Assembly (NCBI GenBank): GCA_015056575.1
Contig: SVGA01000026.1
Location: 1-53,149, forward strand
DNA from: Butyrivibrio sp.
GTDB lineage: Bacteria > Bacillota > Clostridia > Lachnospirales > Lachnospiraceae
Length of the DNA: 53,149 bases
Direction: 5' to 3'
Shown here: positions 52,887-53,149 of the stretch, piece after piece
Layout of the letters: the number at the start of each line of letters is the position of its first letter
How positions within the stretch are numbered: position 1 is the first letter of the stretch
Program-made: the position numbers and the translations under genes
Notes under the pieces: model-generated
Told to the model about the DNA's origin: nothing
Seen by the model: only the letters and a program-made list of their open reading frames with translations
The model's database searches: none

Positions 52887-53149
52887 GCGAGAAAACTCCT
52901 TCCGATGAAGTCGGTTGCGGGATGAATCGCACTAGCTTTTCTTTTTGTACTTCCCGGTCTTAATGTATTTGCGTTTGTGTTCTTCCGTTCGCTGATCTTC
53001 AATGTATTTCTTAACAGTATCAAGTGAAACGCTCCCGGTGGTAGCACAAAAGTAACTTGCGCTCCAGAAGGGAGAATCTCCCCACAGATACTTTTCTACA
53101 TGTGTTCTATATGTGTTTCTTACTTCCTTGGATAATTGCGATTTTAATG
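52887..53149 (-). mobile_element. IS200/IS605-type element, end with part of tnpA (cut by window edge)
   Basis: The end of a TnpA-like gene runs off the right edge. Beyond its stop a small imperfect hairpin (CCGA/TCGG at 52902-52914, TGAAG loop) lies in the place where these elements carry a subterminal hairpin instead of terminal inverted repeats. The outer boundary is only estimated, about 10 bases beyond the tpiA terminator. Confidence 0.65.
52932..53149 (-). CDS. tnpA: IS200/IS605 family transposase TnpA, C-terminal fragment
   Basis: On the minus strand a frame enters from the right edge and stops at 52932-52934, giving about 71 residues. The segment KYLWGDSPFWSASYFCATTG, followed by SVSLDTVKKYIEDQ, matches the C-terminus of the small Y1 HUH transposase family (consensus 'LWg.sYfvgtvGnvs...ikkYIenQ'). 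The helix with the catalytic Tyr probably lies in VKKYIEDQ. The HUH motif would be outside the window. A basic tail (KYIKTGKYKKKS) ends the protein. This frame is open with no stops in the visible part; whether the whole gene is intact cannot be seen. Confidence 0.85.
   Translation of the reverse strand, partial: LKSQLSKEVRNTYRTHVEKYLWGDSPFWSASYFCATTGSVSLDTVKKYIEDQRTEEHKRKYIKTGKYKKKS

Overview
The window looks like chromosome of an anaerobic Firmicute of the family Lachnospiraceae, most likely Butyrivibrio or a close relative. The basis is the gene content rather than a marker gene: a fru-ptsH-ptsI cluster, NADP-type glutamate dehydrogenase, several proteins of families common in Lachnospiraceae (DUF4317, DUF5688, DUF4860, DUF1961), a SigI/RsgI pair, moderate GC, and strongly biased codon use in efp, gdhA, gap, pgk and tpiA. 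The genus is an inference. There is no rRNA, CRISPR array or prophage. There is one tRNA (Arg, CCG) and the edge of one IS200/IS605-type element.

Layout. 1-129 is the tail of a beta-phosphoglucomutase. 207-7085 is a probable operon of a 1622-residue protein carrying an ABC1/ADCK/UbiB atypical-kinase domain in its middle, followed by three GNAT-type proteins. 7086-7802 is a gene-free block of several different repeat types. 7803-9458 holds azlCD and a DUF1961 protein. 9543-12233 is aroQ with two Gfo/Idh/MocA oxidoreductases. 12300-15717 holds efp, a DUF5688 protein, tRNA-Arg and an M32 carboxypeptidase. 15806-19603 has a membrane-anchored SH3b protein, a third Gfo/Idh/MocA protein, and a secreted coiled-coil/SleB-type wall hydrolase that overlaps the preceding gene by 218 bases in another frame. 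gdhA follows at 19775.

21205-27166, on the minus strand, is a complete fructose uptake unit: fruR, fruK, fruA, ptsH, ptsI, with an array of TGATT-type boxes upstream of fruR. 27391-34337 runs the other way: a CheC/FliY-like phosphatase, a DUF4317 protein, a GGDEF protein with a degenerate receiver-like tail, and a heterodimeric ABC exporter pair with one degenerate ATP site. Then come a lipase-like DUF2974 membrane protein, a nitroreductase, a large secreted repeat/beta-helix protein, and sigI-rsgI. On the minus strand follow cheY (41414) and a compact set (41954-46588) of pilin-like proteins, a PilC/GspF platform protein, a transglutaminase lipoprotein and a GGDEF-like protein with a broken signature. 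No assembly ATPase gene lies in the window. The end holds a PHP histidinol-phosphatase, a MATE transporter and the glycolytic trio gap-pgk-tpiA, separated by unusually structured intergenic regions, then the IS200/IS605 tnpA fragment.

The most promising novelties are the giant UbiB-domain protein with its GNAT neighbours, and the secreted repeat protein next to SigI/RsgI, which has a SigI-like promoter candidate and an anti-sigma tail of similar Pro/Glu-rich composition. Also notable are the 218-base gene overlap and the many long intergenic palindromes. All starts were checked by eye for ribosome binding sites; where I moved a start away from the longest frame the reason is given.
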